From positions 1,612,001 to 1,676,000 of the forward strand of contig NZ_CANNCF010000001.1 of NCBI RefSeq assembly GCF_947503045.1: a stretch of DNA of 64,000 nucleotides. Reading direction: 5' to 3'. Below the pieces are notes generated by a model. The model saw nothing but the letters and a program-made list of their open reading frames with translations, was not told where the DNA came from and ran no database searches. This document shows, piece by piece, positions 51,819-59,847 of this stretch. This stretch comes from an uncultured Tateyamaria sp. Lineage in GTDB: Bacteria > Pseudomonadota > Alphaproteobacteria > Rhodobacterales > Rhodobacteraceae. A program made the translations under genes and the position numbers. How positions within the stretch are numbered: position 1 is the first letter of the stretch; every line of letters begins with the position of its first letter.

Positions 51819-52016
51819 ATGAAACAGATTGCACAACTTACAGCGACATTTGGAAACCACGGCAACCAACCAAGACCTCAAAACGCGAAGCCAAGCCGCC
51901 GGAAAAAGACGCGACATGCTCCAATTTCCCTACGAATGAACGATGGAGAGCTTATTGCACTAAGAAAAGCCGCCTCCGGTGAATTTTTCAACCCGCGCAA
52001 CACATATGCGGCTTGA
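51819..52016 (+). CDS. Small basic protein, truncated mobilisation (MobC)-like/ribbon-helix-helix
   Basis: This 65-residue protein has a basic N-terminal half (KPSRRKKTRH) followed by APISLRMNDGELIALRKAA, which resembles the start of the ribbon-helix-helix domain of plasmid mobilisation/MobC-like proteins (PISLR...E...L...A). Those continue for ~60-80 more residues, so this looks cut short. It has an excellent ribosome site. The gene stands alone in a low-GC stretch after the RND operon; a decayed fragment of an integrated element is the most likely reading. A free-standing regulator is possible. Confidence 0.45.
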   Translation: MKQIAQLTATFGNHGNQPRPQNAKPSRRKKTRHAPISLRMNDGELIALRKAASGEFFNPRNTYAA

Positions 52017-52130
52017 ACGTCAAATGGATTGAAACTCAATGGATTTGGGAGCCGAAGTGCGATGGCCTGCGCTTGCCTTTGAACACGTTTTTCCAGTCCA
52101 CATCGAGCTTTGAAGATGTTCACCACATTT

Positions 52131-52159
52131 CCTGGCCGACACACCGCTGGTCGGCCAGG
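52131..52159. repeat. Perfect 10-bp inverted repeat
   Basis: CCTGGCCGAC (52131-52140) and GTCGGCCAGG (52150-52159) with a 9-nt loop. No T-run follows on either strand. It lies 130 bp beyond the stop of the formate-dehydrogenase-linked minus-strand operon and could be its mRNA 3' hairpin. Confidence 0.5.
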
Positions 52160-52288
52160 TCGGTATTTCTTGTTCCCGGCGCCCAGCCGTTAACCGATTA
52201 CCGGACTCTTACTCCAGTTCACAACATCGCCGGGCGCAGGTCCGTTGATTATTGTCCCGCTCAACAAAAGAAGTTGCGGCAGTGTCCC

Positions 52289-52783
52289 TCAAGCTTGATT
52301 TGGGTCAGTGTCCAGCGATCCGTGGATCGCGAATTGGTCCAGTCCGGTATCGCGCGATTCAATGATGCGGAAACTCTCTTTTACGCCCGCATCCGTTAAC
52401 TCACGCGCCACCGTCAGCAGGGTGTTTGGCTCTTGATCGTCGCAAAGCTCCACCATGTGACGCAATTCGTCCTCGGCGACCTGTGTGGCCGCATCGATAG
52501 AGGGCGCGCCGTACATTTCAACGAAATGGGACGCGAGCGCGGTCTTGAGCGCCTCGAACTCCGCCGGTTCGATCTGGGTTACCGCCACAAAGGTCACCCT
52601 GCCAAAGGTTTCCACCCCCAGCCATCCGTTGGCGAACGCCTGACGTGCTTTGCCGGTCAGGTCTGCCTCGGACCAGTTGGAAAACTCAAAGCCACCGGCG
52701 ATGCACCACTCCCCTGTCCGGGCCGGAGAATGAAAGACGTTGCGGTCGCTGTCATCAAAGTGGATCGCGCGGGCGAGCATCAT
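52289..52783 (-). CDS. Conserved protein of formate dehydrogenase locus (DUF6505-like)
   Basis: This 164-residue soluble protein has no known catalytic motif. Phrases are IHFDDSD, GEWCIAGGFEFSNW, GKARQAFANGWLG and EDELRHMVELC. I recall this type next to lipoate-ligase-like and Mrp genes in rhodobacteral formate dehydrogenase loci, where it is annotated DUF6505; the name is from memory. It starts 1 nt after the upstream stop (two consecutive ATGs), so translation is coupled. A role in formate dehydrogenase maturation is inferred from context only. Confidence 0.7.
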   Translation of the reverse strand: MMLARAIHFDDSDRNVFHSPARTGEWCIAGGFEFSNWSEADLTGKARQAFANGWLGVETFGRVTFVAVTQIEPAEFEALKTALASHFVEMYGAPSIDAATQVAEDELRHMVELCDDQEPNTLLTVARELTDAGVKESFRIIESRDTGLDQFAIHGSLDTDPNQA

Positions 52784-52784
52784 G

Positions 52785-53489
52785 TCAATGTATCTCCAGC
52801 AGAGTTGTCAGCGGGATGAGGTGTGTGGTGGTGGTGTCACGCAGCAACATGCCAAAGCGTTCGTCTACCCCTAGAAAAGTGCCACTATGACCTGCCATGG
52901 TTGTGTCCTCACCTATGCCTTGTGCCAATCCGCGCCATTCCTTGTGCAGGGGAGGCGGCCCCTGTTCCAGCCATGTGTTGATCCCGACCAATGTGTGCTT
53001 GACCCAACTCTCCAGCAAGGCGTCCGCCTGCACGTCGGCGCAGCCTTCGGAATAGAGCGCCGTCTCTTCAGGCGTGTCACCCGGATCGTCACTCTTTGGC
53101 CAAAGTGACAGGGTCAGGCCGACAACCAGCCAGGCAGGTTGTGCCTTGGGGTCGGTATCTGATGCCGCAACCTGTAATCGGCCGCAGGACGCGCCGTTGA
53201 TGCGCAAACCACCGTCCCATTCGAGATGCACGGCGACTTCTGGTGGGGCCAAGGCACCCAGGGCATTTTGGAAACCGACGCCACAGAGGGGCAGCATCGT
53301 CATCGCGTCTTCCAAGTCCACTTCTGGCGCAAAGACAATCGCGGCGCGCAGGGTGTCCGCACCAAGATTGTAGACCACCAACCCGGCATCGCATCCGCGC
53401 ACTGCTTCGACACAGGCCTTGTCGAAGGGGTCAGCCTGCCCCTCAACAGCAAGGCCTTTGAACAGCGGAGGGAAGCTGGGTAGGCTCAT
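52785..53489 (-). CDS. Biotin/lipoate A/B protein ligase family protein
   Basis: This 234-residue protein has a BPL/LplA/LipB-type fold: VHLEWDGGLRINGASCGRLQV resembles the ligase core (the GRINGxKxGG-like loop), with GLTLSLWP and a C-terminal EWRGLAQG...GTFLGVDE part like the BPL C-terminal beta-barrel. The classical ligase lysine in the loop (IN-G-x-K) appears replaced (INGASCG), so activity on biotin or lipoate is doubtful. It overlaps the Mrp gene by 4 bp. Such proteins recur in formate dehydrogenase loci and may help cofactor insertion; this is inference. Confidence 0.75.
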   Translation of the reverse strand: MSLPSFPPLFKGLAVEGQADPFDKACVEAVRGCDAGLVVYNLGADTLRAAIVFAPEVDLEDAMTMLPLCGVGFQNALGALAPPEVAVHLEWDGGLRINGASCGRLQVAASDTDPKAQPAWLVVGLTLSLWPKSDDPGDTPEETALYSEGCADVQADALLESWVKHTLVGINTWLEQGPPPLHKEWRGLAQGIGEDTTMAGHSGTFLGVDERFGMLLRDTTTTHLIPLTTLLEIH

Positions 53490-54541
53490 GCCTTGCCGGC
53501 CTCTATCAGGGCTTTCGCGACCGCTCTGAAGCCCTGCGCCTGAGCACTGTCGGGTTTTGACACCACGATAGGTGCCCCGCCATCGGCAGCCAAGCGAATG
53601 TCCAGATGCAGCGGGATTTCTGCCAGCAGGGGGACGCCCAGTTTTGCCGCTTCGGCGGCGACACCGCCGTGGCCGAAAACGTGTTCCTCATGGCCGCAGT
53701 TGGAGCAGATATGCGTGCTCATGTTCTCAATCATGCCGAGGATCGGCGTGCCCATCTGGTTGAACATGTCGATGCCCTTGCGCGCATCCAGCAGCGCCAC
53801 GTCCTGCGGCGTGGAAACGATGACAGCCCCGTCCAGCTGTGCCTTTTGCGCCAGTGTCATCTGCACGTCACCGGTTCCGGGCGGCAGGTCCACGATCAAC
53901 ACGTCGAGGGCCCCCCATTGGACCTGCGTCAGCATCTGCTGCAACGCGCCCATCAGCATCGGGCCTCGCCAGACGACGGCCTGGTCGTCGTTGGTCATCA
54001 AGCCAATGGACATCATCGTCACGCCAAAGTTGCGCAGCGGCAGGATCAACTTGCCGTCCGGGCTTTGCGGTCTGCCGGACACGCCCAGCATGCGCGGTTG
54101 GGATGGGCCATAGACATCGGCATCCAGCATCCCCACGCGCCGCCCTTCCGCCGCCAGGGCACAGGCTAGATTTGCGGCAACGGTTGATTTCCCAACGCCG
54201 CCCTTGCCGGAGGCCACGGCGATGATCCGGTCAATGCCGGGGATCTTTTCCGGACCCTTTGGTTCTGACTTGCGGTTGGGCTTGAGGTCCGGAGGTGGTG
54301 CATTTTGGCTGTGGGCCGTCATCACGATGGCCACAGAGTCAGCGCCAAGAGCCTTGAGCTTTTCTTCGGCCTCCACCTTGGCGGGCATGAGGGCGTCAGG
54401 GCTGTCGACCTCCATGACAAAGCGCACCGCATTGTCCTCGACGTTCAGCGCGCGGACCAATCCGGCCTCAACCAGATCAACGCCAGAGGGGGCTTTGATG
54501 TTCTTCAGGCAGGCAAGTACGTCTTCACGAGAGAGCGCCAC
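53486..54541 (-). CDS. Mrp/NBP35-family P-loop ATPase (Fe-S carrier)
   Basis: This 351-residue cytoplasmic ATPase of the Mrp/ApbC group carries Fe-S clusters. An N-terminal DUF59/MIP18-like domain (~1-80) is followed by the deviant Walker A SGKGGVGKST (111-120), IVDLPPGTGD and a C-terminal cysteine pair CSNCGHEE that binds the bridging cluster. The start is a GTG immediately after the upstream TAA. It overlaps the ligase-like gene by 4 bp. Within this locus it probably supplies clusters to formate dehydrogenase or the polyferredoxin, although housekeeping Fe-S delivery is possible. Confidence 0.9.
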   Translation of the reverse strand: MALSREDVLACLKNIKAPSGVDLVEAGLVRALNVEDNAVRFVMEVDSPDALMPAKVEAEEKLKALGADSVAIVMTAHSQNAPPPDLKPNRKSEPKGPEKIPGIDRIIAVASGKGGVGKSTVAANLACALAAEGRRVGMLDADVYGPSQPRMLGVSGRPQSPDGKLILPLRNFGVTMMSIGLMTNDDQAVVWRGPMLMGALQQMLTQVQWGALDVLIVDLPPGTGDVQMTLAQKAQLDGAVIVSTPQDVALLDARKGIDMFNQMGTPILGMIENMSTHICSNCGHEEHVFGHGGVAAEAAKLGVPLLAEIPLHLDIRLAADGGAPIVVSKPDSAQAQGFRAVAKALIEAGKA

Positions 54542-54733
54542 TTACGCGCCTTCGATCTGGCCGGTCACCGTATGTTCCAGATCAATGCCATCGACTGTCA
54601 GCACGACCTTGGCTTCAAAGCTTTTGCCGGATGTGTCGCCCGCGTTGCGCATCGCTTCCTCAATCGCCTGCTGGGACGTAACGCCCACCTGTTTGAGAAA
54701 TTTGCGCATCGACATGTTGAAATCGCCACTCAT
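54542..54733 (-). CDS. Small conserved protein of formate dehydrogenase locus (DUF6494-like)
   Basis: This 63-residue protein is a helical N-terminus (MRKFLKQVGVTSQQAIEEAMRN) plus a short beta part (AKVVLTVDGIDLEHTVTG). It has a good ribosome site (AAGGAG 7 nt upstream) and is the first gene of the minus-strand operon. I recall proteins like this under the name DUF6494 in the same neighbourhood, from memory. No function known. Confidence 0.7.
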   Translation of the reverse strand: MSGDFNMSMRKFLKQVGVTSQQAIEEAMRNAGDTSGKSFEAKVVLTVDGIDLEHTVTGQIEGA

Positions 54734-54827
54734 GGCAGCACTCCTTGGGCGTTAGGAAAAGTTGACGCATCGACCCTAGCGCCTTTAGGCTGACTTGCAA
54801 CCTGATGCACGGAATGGAGCAGATGGA

Positions 54828-55553
54828 ATGCTGAAATGTGTGAGTCTTGTCGCCGGTCTGATGGCCTTTCCGGTTCTTGCGCAGGACAAGGCATTCAGCT
54901 TGCAGGTGCCACAGGCGCTGGTTGACACGGGCTTTCCCAAGCACCTGCTGCCACGTTTCTCGCTCAAGTCCGGTGTTCGCATCACGGTGACCCAAGACCC
55001 AGCAGATGCCGCATTCGGCGCCGAAGGAACGCCGGTGTTTCGACAAGGTGACACCGTCTGGCATCTTGCCAGGACAGAAGGGCCTTACACGGATGCTTTT
55101 CAGGAATGGCTCCTGTCGGATGTGGGCAAACGCACGATTGAGGCTTTTGCGCCCGATGGGGAGGCGATGTTCATCGCCGATGTCAGCGTGAGGGAAACGG
55201 TTCAAGAGGTCGACCTGACCGGTGATCTGGAGTTGGGCGAACAGATAAGCCTGCAAAGCTGTGGGCGGTGCCACGTGATCAATGAAAAAAACCGCATGAA
55301 TGCGATCGGCTCCACCCCATCCTTTGGTCTGCTGCGAACTTTTGACGACTGGCAGTACAGGTTTGAGAGCTTCTACGTGCTCAAACCCCATGCTGCGTTC
55401 ACCCAGGTTGACGGGATAACCGAACCCTTTTCCGCAAGCCTTCCATCACCCATCGCGCCGGTTGAGGTATCTGTCGATGATATCGAAGCGATCACTGCAT
55501 ATGTCGGTTCCATTGCGCCCGCAGATCTTGGCGCACCCATCCAAAGTCAGTGA
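54828..55553 (+). CDS. Periplasmic mono-haem cytochrome c of formate dehydrogenase locus
   Basis: This 241-residue exported protein has a signal peptide (~1-19, FPVLAQ) and one haem site, C-G-R-C-H, near residue 147. The N-terminal ~130 residues are not cytochrome-like. The C-terminal FDDWQYRFESFYVLKPHAAF is an unusual axial-ligand region (a Met ligand is not obvious). Start ATG 54828 has GGAG 8 nt upstream. It is divergent from the DUF6494-like gene and its end overlaps the polyferredoxin end by 7 bp. It may accept electrons from formate oxidation; inferred from context. Confidence 0.75.
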   Translation: MLKCVSLVAGLMAFPVLAQDKAFSLQVPQALVDTGFPKHLLPRFSLKSGVRITVTQDPADAAFGAEGTPVFRQGDTVWHLARTEGPYTDAFQEWLLSDVGKRTIEAFAPDGEAMFIADVSVRETVQEVDLTGDLELGEQISLQSCGRCHVINEKNRMNAIGSTPSFGLLRTFDDWQYRFESFYVLKPHAAFTQVDGITEPFSASLPSPIAPVEVSVDDIEAITAYVGSIAPADLGAPIQSQ

Positions 55554-57496
55554 TCCTTGCGCTTTGACAGGTAATCCTCGGTCGTGCGCACGCGTGGGCG
55601 CTCGCCGCCCTGAAACGGGTTGTCAGTTGAGTGGTATTGCGCTTGTATGCGGCAGTTTTCACACATCTGTATCATCTTCGCGGCCTGCGAAGTTTGGAAC
55701 ATTGCATGATTTCCTGCGAGTTTCTCGGTGATCTTTTCAACCGTGGACTTCGACCCAAAAAGTGATCCGCATTCGATGCAGGCAAATGGTTCCTCTTCGT
55801 AAAGGACATGCTGGGCGAACGCCGTGTCCGTCAGGTTCATCTGAGGGGCCAGCGTGATTGCGCTCTCAGGGCAGATGTTGCTGCAGAGTCCGCATTGCAG
55901 ACAGGCGTCTTCCTGAAAACGAAGCTGTGGTAAATCCGGATTGTCGCCCAATGCGCCGGACGGACAGAGCGATACACAGGACAGGCAGAGCGTACAGGCC
56001 TCCGTATCCACGACCACTGCGCCATAGGGAGCATTGTCGGGCAGTGGCAGTATCTGAGCATCCGGTTGAAGGGCTTTTGCTGCGAGACGCGTGATCTGGC
56101 GACGGCTGCCCAGCGGCAGGATCGGATCGCTCAAGACCGGCGGAGGCGGCGTCTCATACAATTGATCGCACAGGGCGTCCGGGTCTGCGGGATGCAACAG
56201 CCGAACCGCGTTTTCATTCCCTGCCAACGCTGCGGTCAGCGTCTGCTGTCCCTCAATCACCGCAAGCTCGGATGTGGGCGAAATCAGGATATCAACACGG
56301 CCAAACCCGCAGGCAAGTGCCGCCATCATTTCCGCGTGGCCGAACCCGGACAGGGCGTCCACCTCCAGCGGAATCACATGCGCGGGCAGCCCCCGACCGA
56401 ACCGCGCCGCAAGGGAGATCATTTCCAAACCATGATCCGCATCATGAACCAGCAGACTTGCGTTCTTGCCGCCCGCATTTCTATAGGTCGAGGCAAGCAC
56501 ATCAAGCCGTTTGAACACGGTATCCACGGGCGGCGCGTCATAGGCAATCGCGCCGGACGGACAGACTGCGGAACACGACCCGCAACCAGCACAAATCATG
56601 GGATCGATGGCCACGTGATCACCCGCAGAGGTGATAGCGCCCGTTGGGCAGACGTTCAGGCAGTTTGAACAGGCGGGCTTCTCTGCCCGGCTGTGGGCAC
56701 ACAGGCTGGTTTCCAGCCGCACATAGAGCGGTTTTTCAAAGGTGCCGATCATTTGTGAAGCGGATAATACTGCACGTGCGACAGAAGGCGGATGAGACGG
56801 ATCTGCCCGCAGATAGCCTTCACGCTTTTCGGGTGCGGGGAACAACGGCGTGCCCCCGGTCAGATCAAGGATGATGTCGCAGTTCGATGCTGCGTTCTTC
56901 AGGGGTGCCCCAAGTTCGAACGCGCCGCGCCCGCCTGGTTTCACTTCCTGCAATTCGGTGAACTTTACGCTGAATCCGCCAAGCGCGCCTGAGGCACTGC
57001 GCGTGGAACCTACAACGCAATCAAAGCGGCGGTCCGGTGGAACAAGGCTCGCGTCTTCGAGCAGGACAGTTACCGCCAGCACATCGCAAAGCTCAGACGC
57101 TGCGCGCAGCGCGGCCTCTCCGCCGATCACAAGACAGGTCCCTTCCGAGACCACGTCGACGGACTTGCCAATCGCCAGCGGCAGCACGGCTTCTGCGGCC
57201 AGAGCTGCCATTTTGGGGAGCGCGTCACCTTCGCCCCAGCCGGCACGATCCCGCAGATCAACAAAACCAGGTGTCTCAACGTCCAACTCGGCGGCCAGAT
57301 CTTGGAACCGGGCGCGCTCCTGCTGGCAGGCGATGATGACATTTCCGTGCGTGATTTCCTTGGCGGCCTCTTCGACCTGATCCATACACAGGCTTGTATA
57401 GACCTTGGAACAGGCAAGCCCGCACCCATCAGATATCTTCTCTGCATCGATATTTTGGCTGCCAAGGCAGTCACATAGGACGAGCTTTTTTGCCAT
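55547..57496 (-). CDS. Polyferredoxin (multi-[4Fe-4S] protein) of formate dehydrogenase locus
   Basis: This 649-residue Fe-S protein has a two-cysteine N-terminus (LCDCLGSQN), then four ferredoxin-type motifs: C-x2-C-x3-C near PACSNCLNVCP, ICAGCGSCSAVCP, CTLCLSCVSLCP and CLQCGLCSNICP. Further pairs (ACIECG, MCENC) lie in the C-terminal ~80 residues. It has no signal peptide, so it acts in the cytoplasm. It probably feeds electrons to or from formate metabolism or to cofactor maturation. The middle (~100-270) has no motif. Divergent from the DUF3305 gene. Confidence 0.85.
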   Translation of the reverse strand: MAKKLVLCDCLGSQNIDAEKISDGCGLACSKVYTSLCMDQVEEAAKEITHGNVIIACQQERARFQDLAAELDVETPGFVDLRDRAGWGEGDALPKMAALAAEAVLPLAIGKSVDVVSEGTCLVIGGEAALRAASELCDVLAVTVLLEDASLVPPDRRFDCVVGSTRSASGALGGFSVKFTELQEVKPGGRGAFELGAPLKNAASNCDIILDLTGGTPLFPAPEKREGYLRADPSHPPSVARAVLSASQMIGTFEKPLYVRLETSLCAHSRAEKPACSNCLNVCPTGAITSAGDHVAIDPMICAGCGSCSAVCPSGAIAYDAPPVDTVFKRLDVLASTYRNAGGKNASLLVHDADHGLEMISLAARFGRGLPAHVIPLEVDALSGFGHAEMMAALACGFGRVDILISPTSELAVIEGQQTLTAALAGNENAVRLLHPADPDALCDQLYETPPPPVLSDPILPLGSRRQITRLAAKALQPDAQILPLPDNAPYGAVVVDTEACTLCLSCVSLCPSGALGDNPDLPQLRFQEDACLQCGLCSNICPESAITLAPQMNLTDTAFAQHVLYEEEPFACIECGSLFGSKSTVEKITEKLAGNHAMFQTSQAAKMIQMCENCRIQAQYHSTDNPFQGGERPRVRTTEDYLSKRKDH

Positions 57497-57648
57497 TCCA
57501 AATTCCTTTCAGCAAGCAACACGTCCGTTCAGCACGCGTCAGGCTAGCCGTGATTCTGAGGTGGCGTAAACCTTATTTTTTGGCAGCAACCCGACCCCGC
57601 CCAATGCTGCGCTTGCAAACTTGACCCTTAAAACGTTGAGCAATCCCA

Positions 57649-58332
57649 ATGCAAAAAGTTTCCGCGTCGCAGCGACGGTGGTCGGTATGCAATGGGATGC
57701 AAGAAAAGGCTTTGAAATTGTCCCAAGGTCATACAGACTTTGGCAAAGCCACCGCCTCGATCAGGAGAGACCCCATCCAGGATGCCGAAAAATCTGTTTC
57801 GATCCCTTTGGGGGTTGTCATACGCAGGACACCGGGCGTGACCCGCTGGGACCGGCATGTCTGGAAGGCGTCCGCAGTCTTGCCCGGCGCTGCGGATGCA
57901 GGCTGGAAAGAGCTGCGCCGTGAAGGTGAATCGGTCGAGTTTCATGCCGCCACAGTTCCGCTTGAGCTTTTTCGTACGGATACGGAAGCCTACTTACACG
58001 GGCTCTCTGCCAAGGTGCCAGCGATATACGTCGTCATGCGAGAGAGCGAAGGGGATGAACCGTTCGATATCGTCCTCGCAACAGCGTCTCCCTACGAGGC
58101 GCAGGATTACGCGGACACCGGAGAGGAATTGGTCGAAAAGGTGCCCATGCCCGAAGGGCTCGTTGCCTGGATCAGGGCGTTCACGGACAAACACCATGAG
58201 GACGAGGTGTTTATCAAACGTCGCCGCGACAAGAAACGTGTCGACCTCAAGGAAGATGGCATCGGAGACCCGCGTATCCGCCAGACAGCGGACGTCTATC
58301 GCGCACCGTCGCGCAAGGAGCGGGTGCATTGA
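57649..58332 (+). CDS. DUF3305 domain protein
   Basis: This protein of up to 227 residues has the DUF3305 core SIPLGVVIRRTPGVTRWDRHVWKA at ~51-75, with VPAIYVVMR and VSRRRDK-like basic phrases later (FIKRRRDKKRV). DUF3305 and DUF3306 proteins are encoded beside TorD-type chaperones and formate dehydrogenase genes in many Proteobacteria. The start is uncertain: ATG 57649 and ATG 57697 both lack a clear ribosome site, and the conserved part begins after either. Overlaps the next gene by 4 bp (TTGA). Probably a maturation factor; inference. Confidence 0.82.
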   Translation: MQKVSASQRRWSVCNGMQEKALKLSQGHTDFGKATASIRRDPIQDAEKSVSIPLGVVIRRTPGVTRWDRHVWKASAVLPGAADAGWKELRREGESVEFHAATVPLELFRTDTEAYLHGLSAKVPAIYVVMRESEGDEPFDIVLATASPYEAQDYADTGEELVEKVPMPEGLVAWIRAFTDKHHEDEVFIKRRRDKKRVDLKEDGIGDPRIRQTADVYRAPSRKERVH

Positions 58333-58928
58333 ACACTGAGCATTCCTTTTGGGGCCGCCGCAAGGCAGGCGTCACCGCTGAAGCGGAAGCCGAGAAGGCG
58401 GCCGTCGACGCGCGCGCCTTGGCCGAGGAGTGTTCTGCCCTTGAACAAAAGAGCGACGCGGAGATCCTGGTCGAACTGAACTTGCCGGACCCAGATGCCT
58501 TGCAGATGGGCGATGATTTCACGGCCTTTATGTCCAAGACCGTTCCAGATCGCATTCGCCGCCGCGCGCTGCGGACCCTGTGGCGCAGCAATCCGGTACT
58601 CGCCAACGTGGATATGCTGGTTGATTACGGAGAGGATTTCACTGACAGCGCCACTGTCGTGGAGAACCTTCAGACCGCGTATCAGGTCGGCAAGGGCATG
58701 CTGAAACATGTCGAGGAAATGGCACGGCAGGCCGAAGAGGCTCAGAAGCCGTCAGAGCCGGAAGAGATCGAAGAACATCCCGGCGAAGACGAGGAAGTGC
58801 TCCTGGCTGCTGTGGAAGAAGAAGAGCCGGTGCAGACGGATGAGGTCGCTGAAGTGGTTGAGGACATCGACACTTATGACAGTCCGAAGCCGCGCCGCAT
58901 GACATTTCGAAGTGAGGAAACAGCGTGA
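58329..58928 (+). CDS. DUF3306 domain protein
   Basis: This 199-residue protein starts with FWGRRK, the DUF3306 hallmark, followed by a helical Ala/Glu-rich N-terminus, LPDPDALQMGDDFTAFM and PDRIRRRALRTLWRSNPVLANVDMLVDYGEDF, and a very acidic tail (~140-190). The start is TTG 58329, overlapping the previous stop, with AAGGAG 7 nt upstream. Its 3' end overlaps the TorD gene (GTGA). Acts with DUF3305 in formate dehydrogenase loci; molecular role unknown. Confidence 0.85.
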   Translation: MNTEHSFWGRRKAGVTAEAEAEKAAVDARALAEECSALEQKSDAEILVELNLPDPDALQMGDDFTAFMSKTVPDRIRRRALRTLWRSNPVLANVDMLVDYGEDFTDSATVVENLQTAYQVGKGMLKHVEEMARQAEEAQKPSEPEEIEEHPGEDEEVLLAAVEEEEPVQTDEVAEVVEDIDTYDSPKPRRMTFRSEETA

Positions 58929-59527
58929 ACGCTGCCGAAGACATCGCCGTCGCATCTGAGGATCGCTTGCGGGCCGATCTTTACAACTTTCTGGGCCTCA
59001 TGCTCTCGGGCCCGCCAGATCAGTTGCTGCTGAACCAATGTGCTGGTCTTTCGGGTGACGATAGCCCGATGGGTCAGGCGATCGCGGGTTTGTCGCGGGT
59101 CGCCAAGGCCAGCAAGCCCGTTAAGGTGGAAAGCGAGTTCAACGCGTTGTTCGTCGGTCTGGGCCGGGGAGAGTTGTTACCCTATGCCAGCTACTATCTC
59201 ACCGGGTTTCTCAATGAAAAGCCGCTGGCGACGCTCCGTTCCGACATGGCTGCCCGGGCAATGACCCGTGCGCCCAACGTCTATGAACCCGAAGACAACA
59301 TCGCGTCCTTGATGGAGATGATGGCGGGCATGATCGTGGGCCGCTTTGGTCCGGCGGCGACGCTGGATGATCAAAAGACATTCTTCAACAAGCATATCGC
59401 GCCTTGGGCGGCGCTGTTCTTTGCCGATCTGGAGGCGGCGAAGAACTCGATCCTCTACGCCTCACTGGGCGCAGTGGGGCGCGAATTTATGGATATCGAA
59501 CGCGAAGCGTTTCGGATGAGCGCGTAA
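58925..59527 (+). CDS. TorD-family molybdoenzyme chaperone
   Basis: This 200-residue all-helical redox-enzyme maturation protein binds the Tat signal of a molybdoenzyme and protects the apoenzyme until cofactor insertion. Family phrases are LRADLYNFLGLMLSGPP, EFNALFVGLGRGELLPYASYYLTGFLNEKPLA and the helix YEPEDNIASLMEMMAGMI. The start is GTG 58925, overlapping the upstream stop. The obvious client is the Tat-dependent FdhA encoded two genes downstream. Confidence 0.9.
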   Translation: MNAAEDIAVASEDRLRADLYNFLGLMLSGPPDQLLLNQCAGLSGDDSPMGQAIAGLSRVAKASKPVKVESEFNALFVGLGRGELLPYASYYLTGFLNEKPLATLRSDMAARAMTRAPNVYEPEDNIASLMEMMAGMIVGRFGPAATLDDQKTFFNKHIAPWAALFFADLEAAKNSILYASLGAVGREFMDIEREAFRMSA

Positions 59528-59580
59528 GGGCGCGCAAAACACGGCGGGGATGCCCGCCACAATGAGGAGGGAGACATCCC

Positions 59581-59769
59581 ATGACCAAGGAAAACGAGGC
59601 GACCAATCGCCGCGACTTTCTGAAACTGGCAGGTACGTCCGCGCCGGTTGCCGCCGTGGCGCTTGCCGCTGGCGCGAACACGGCCGAGGCTCAGCCGGTC
59701 GATCCGACATCGGAAAAGATGCAGGACACCGCGCATACCCGCGCCTATCTCGACAGCGCCCGGTTCTGA
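59581..59769 (+). CDS. Small Tat-signal protein (FdhX-like) of formate dehydrogenase
   Basis: This 62-residue protein is nearly all twin-arginine signal (NRRDFLKLAG, then a hydrophobic Ala-rich segment to NTAEAQ), leaving ~25 mature residues (DTAHTRAYLDSARF). Small proteins like this precede fdhA in many loci and are called FdhX or 'formate dehydrogenase region Tat-signal protein'. Ribosome site GAGGAGGGAG lies close upstream. The role is uncertain; perhaps a small subunit or an export helper. Confidence 0.8.
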   Translation: MTKENEATNRRDFLKLAGTSAPVAAVALAAGANTAEAQPVDPTSEKMQDTAHTRAYLDSARF

Positions 59770-59847
59770 AACCCGGACGCTTCTAACTAAACGTCCTGAC
59801 GACTGGTTGCGTGACGCCCGACTGTCAGGATCAAGGGAGGAAGACAC

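Larger units (their letters stand above)
51620..52288. other. Gene-poor, lower-GC stretch (possible mobile-element scar)
   Basis: About 670 bp with only one supported small ORF (51819-52016). Composition is nearer 50% G+C in the middle. A perfect 10-bp inverted repeat lies at 52131-52159. A 10-nt string identical to the 3' end of the tRNA-Arg gene (TGGCGGACCC) occurs at 51673-51682. No transposase or integrase is readable. Confidence 0.5.
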
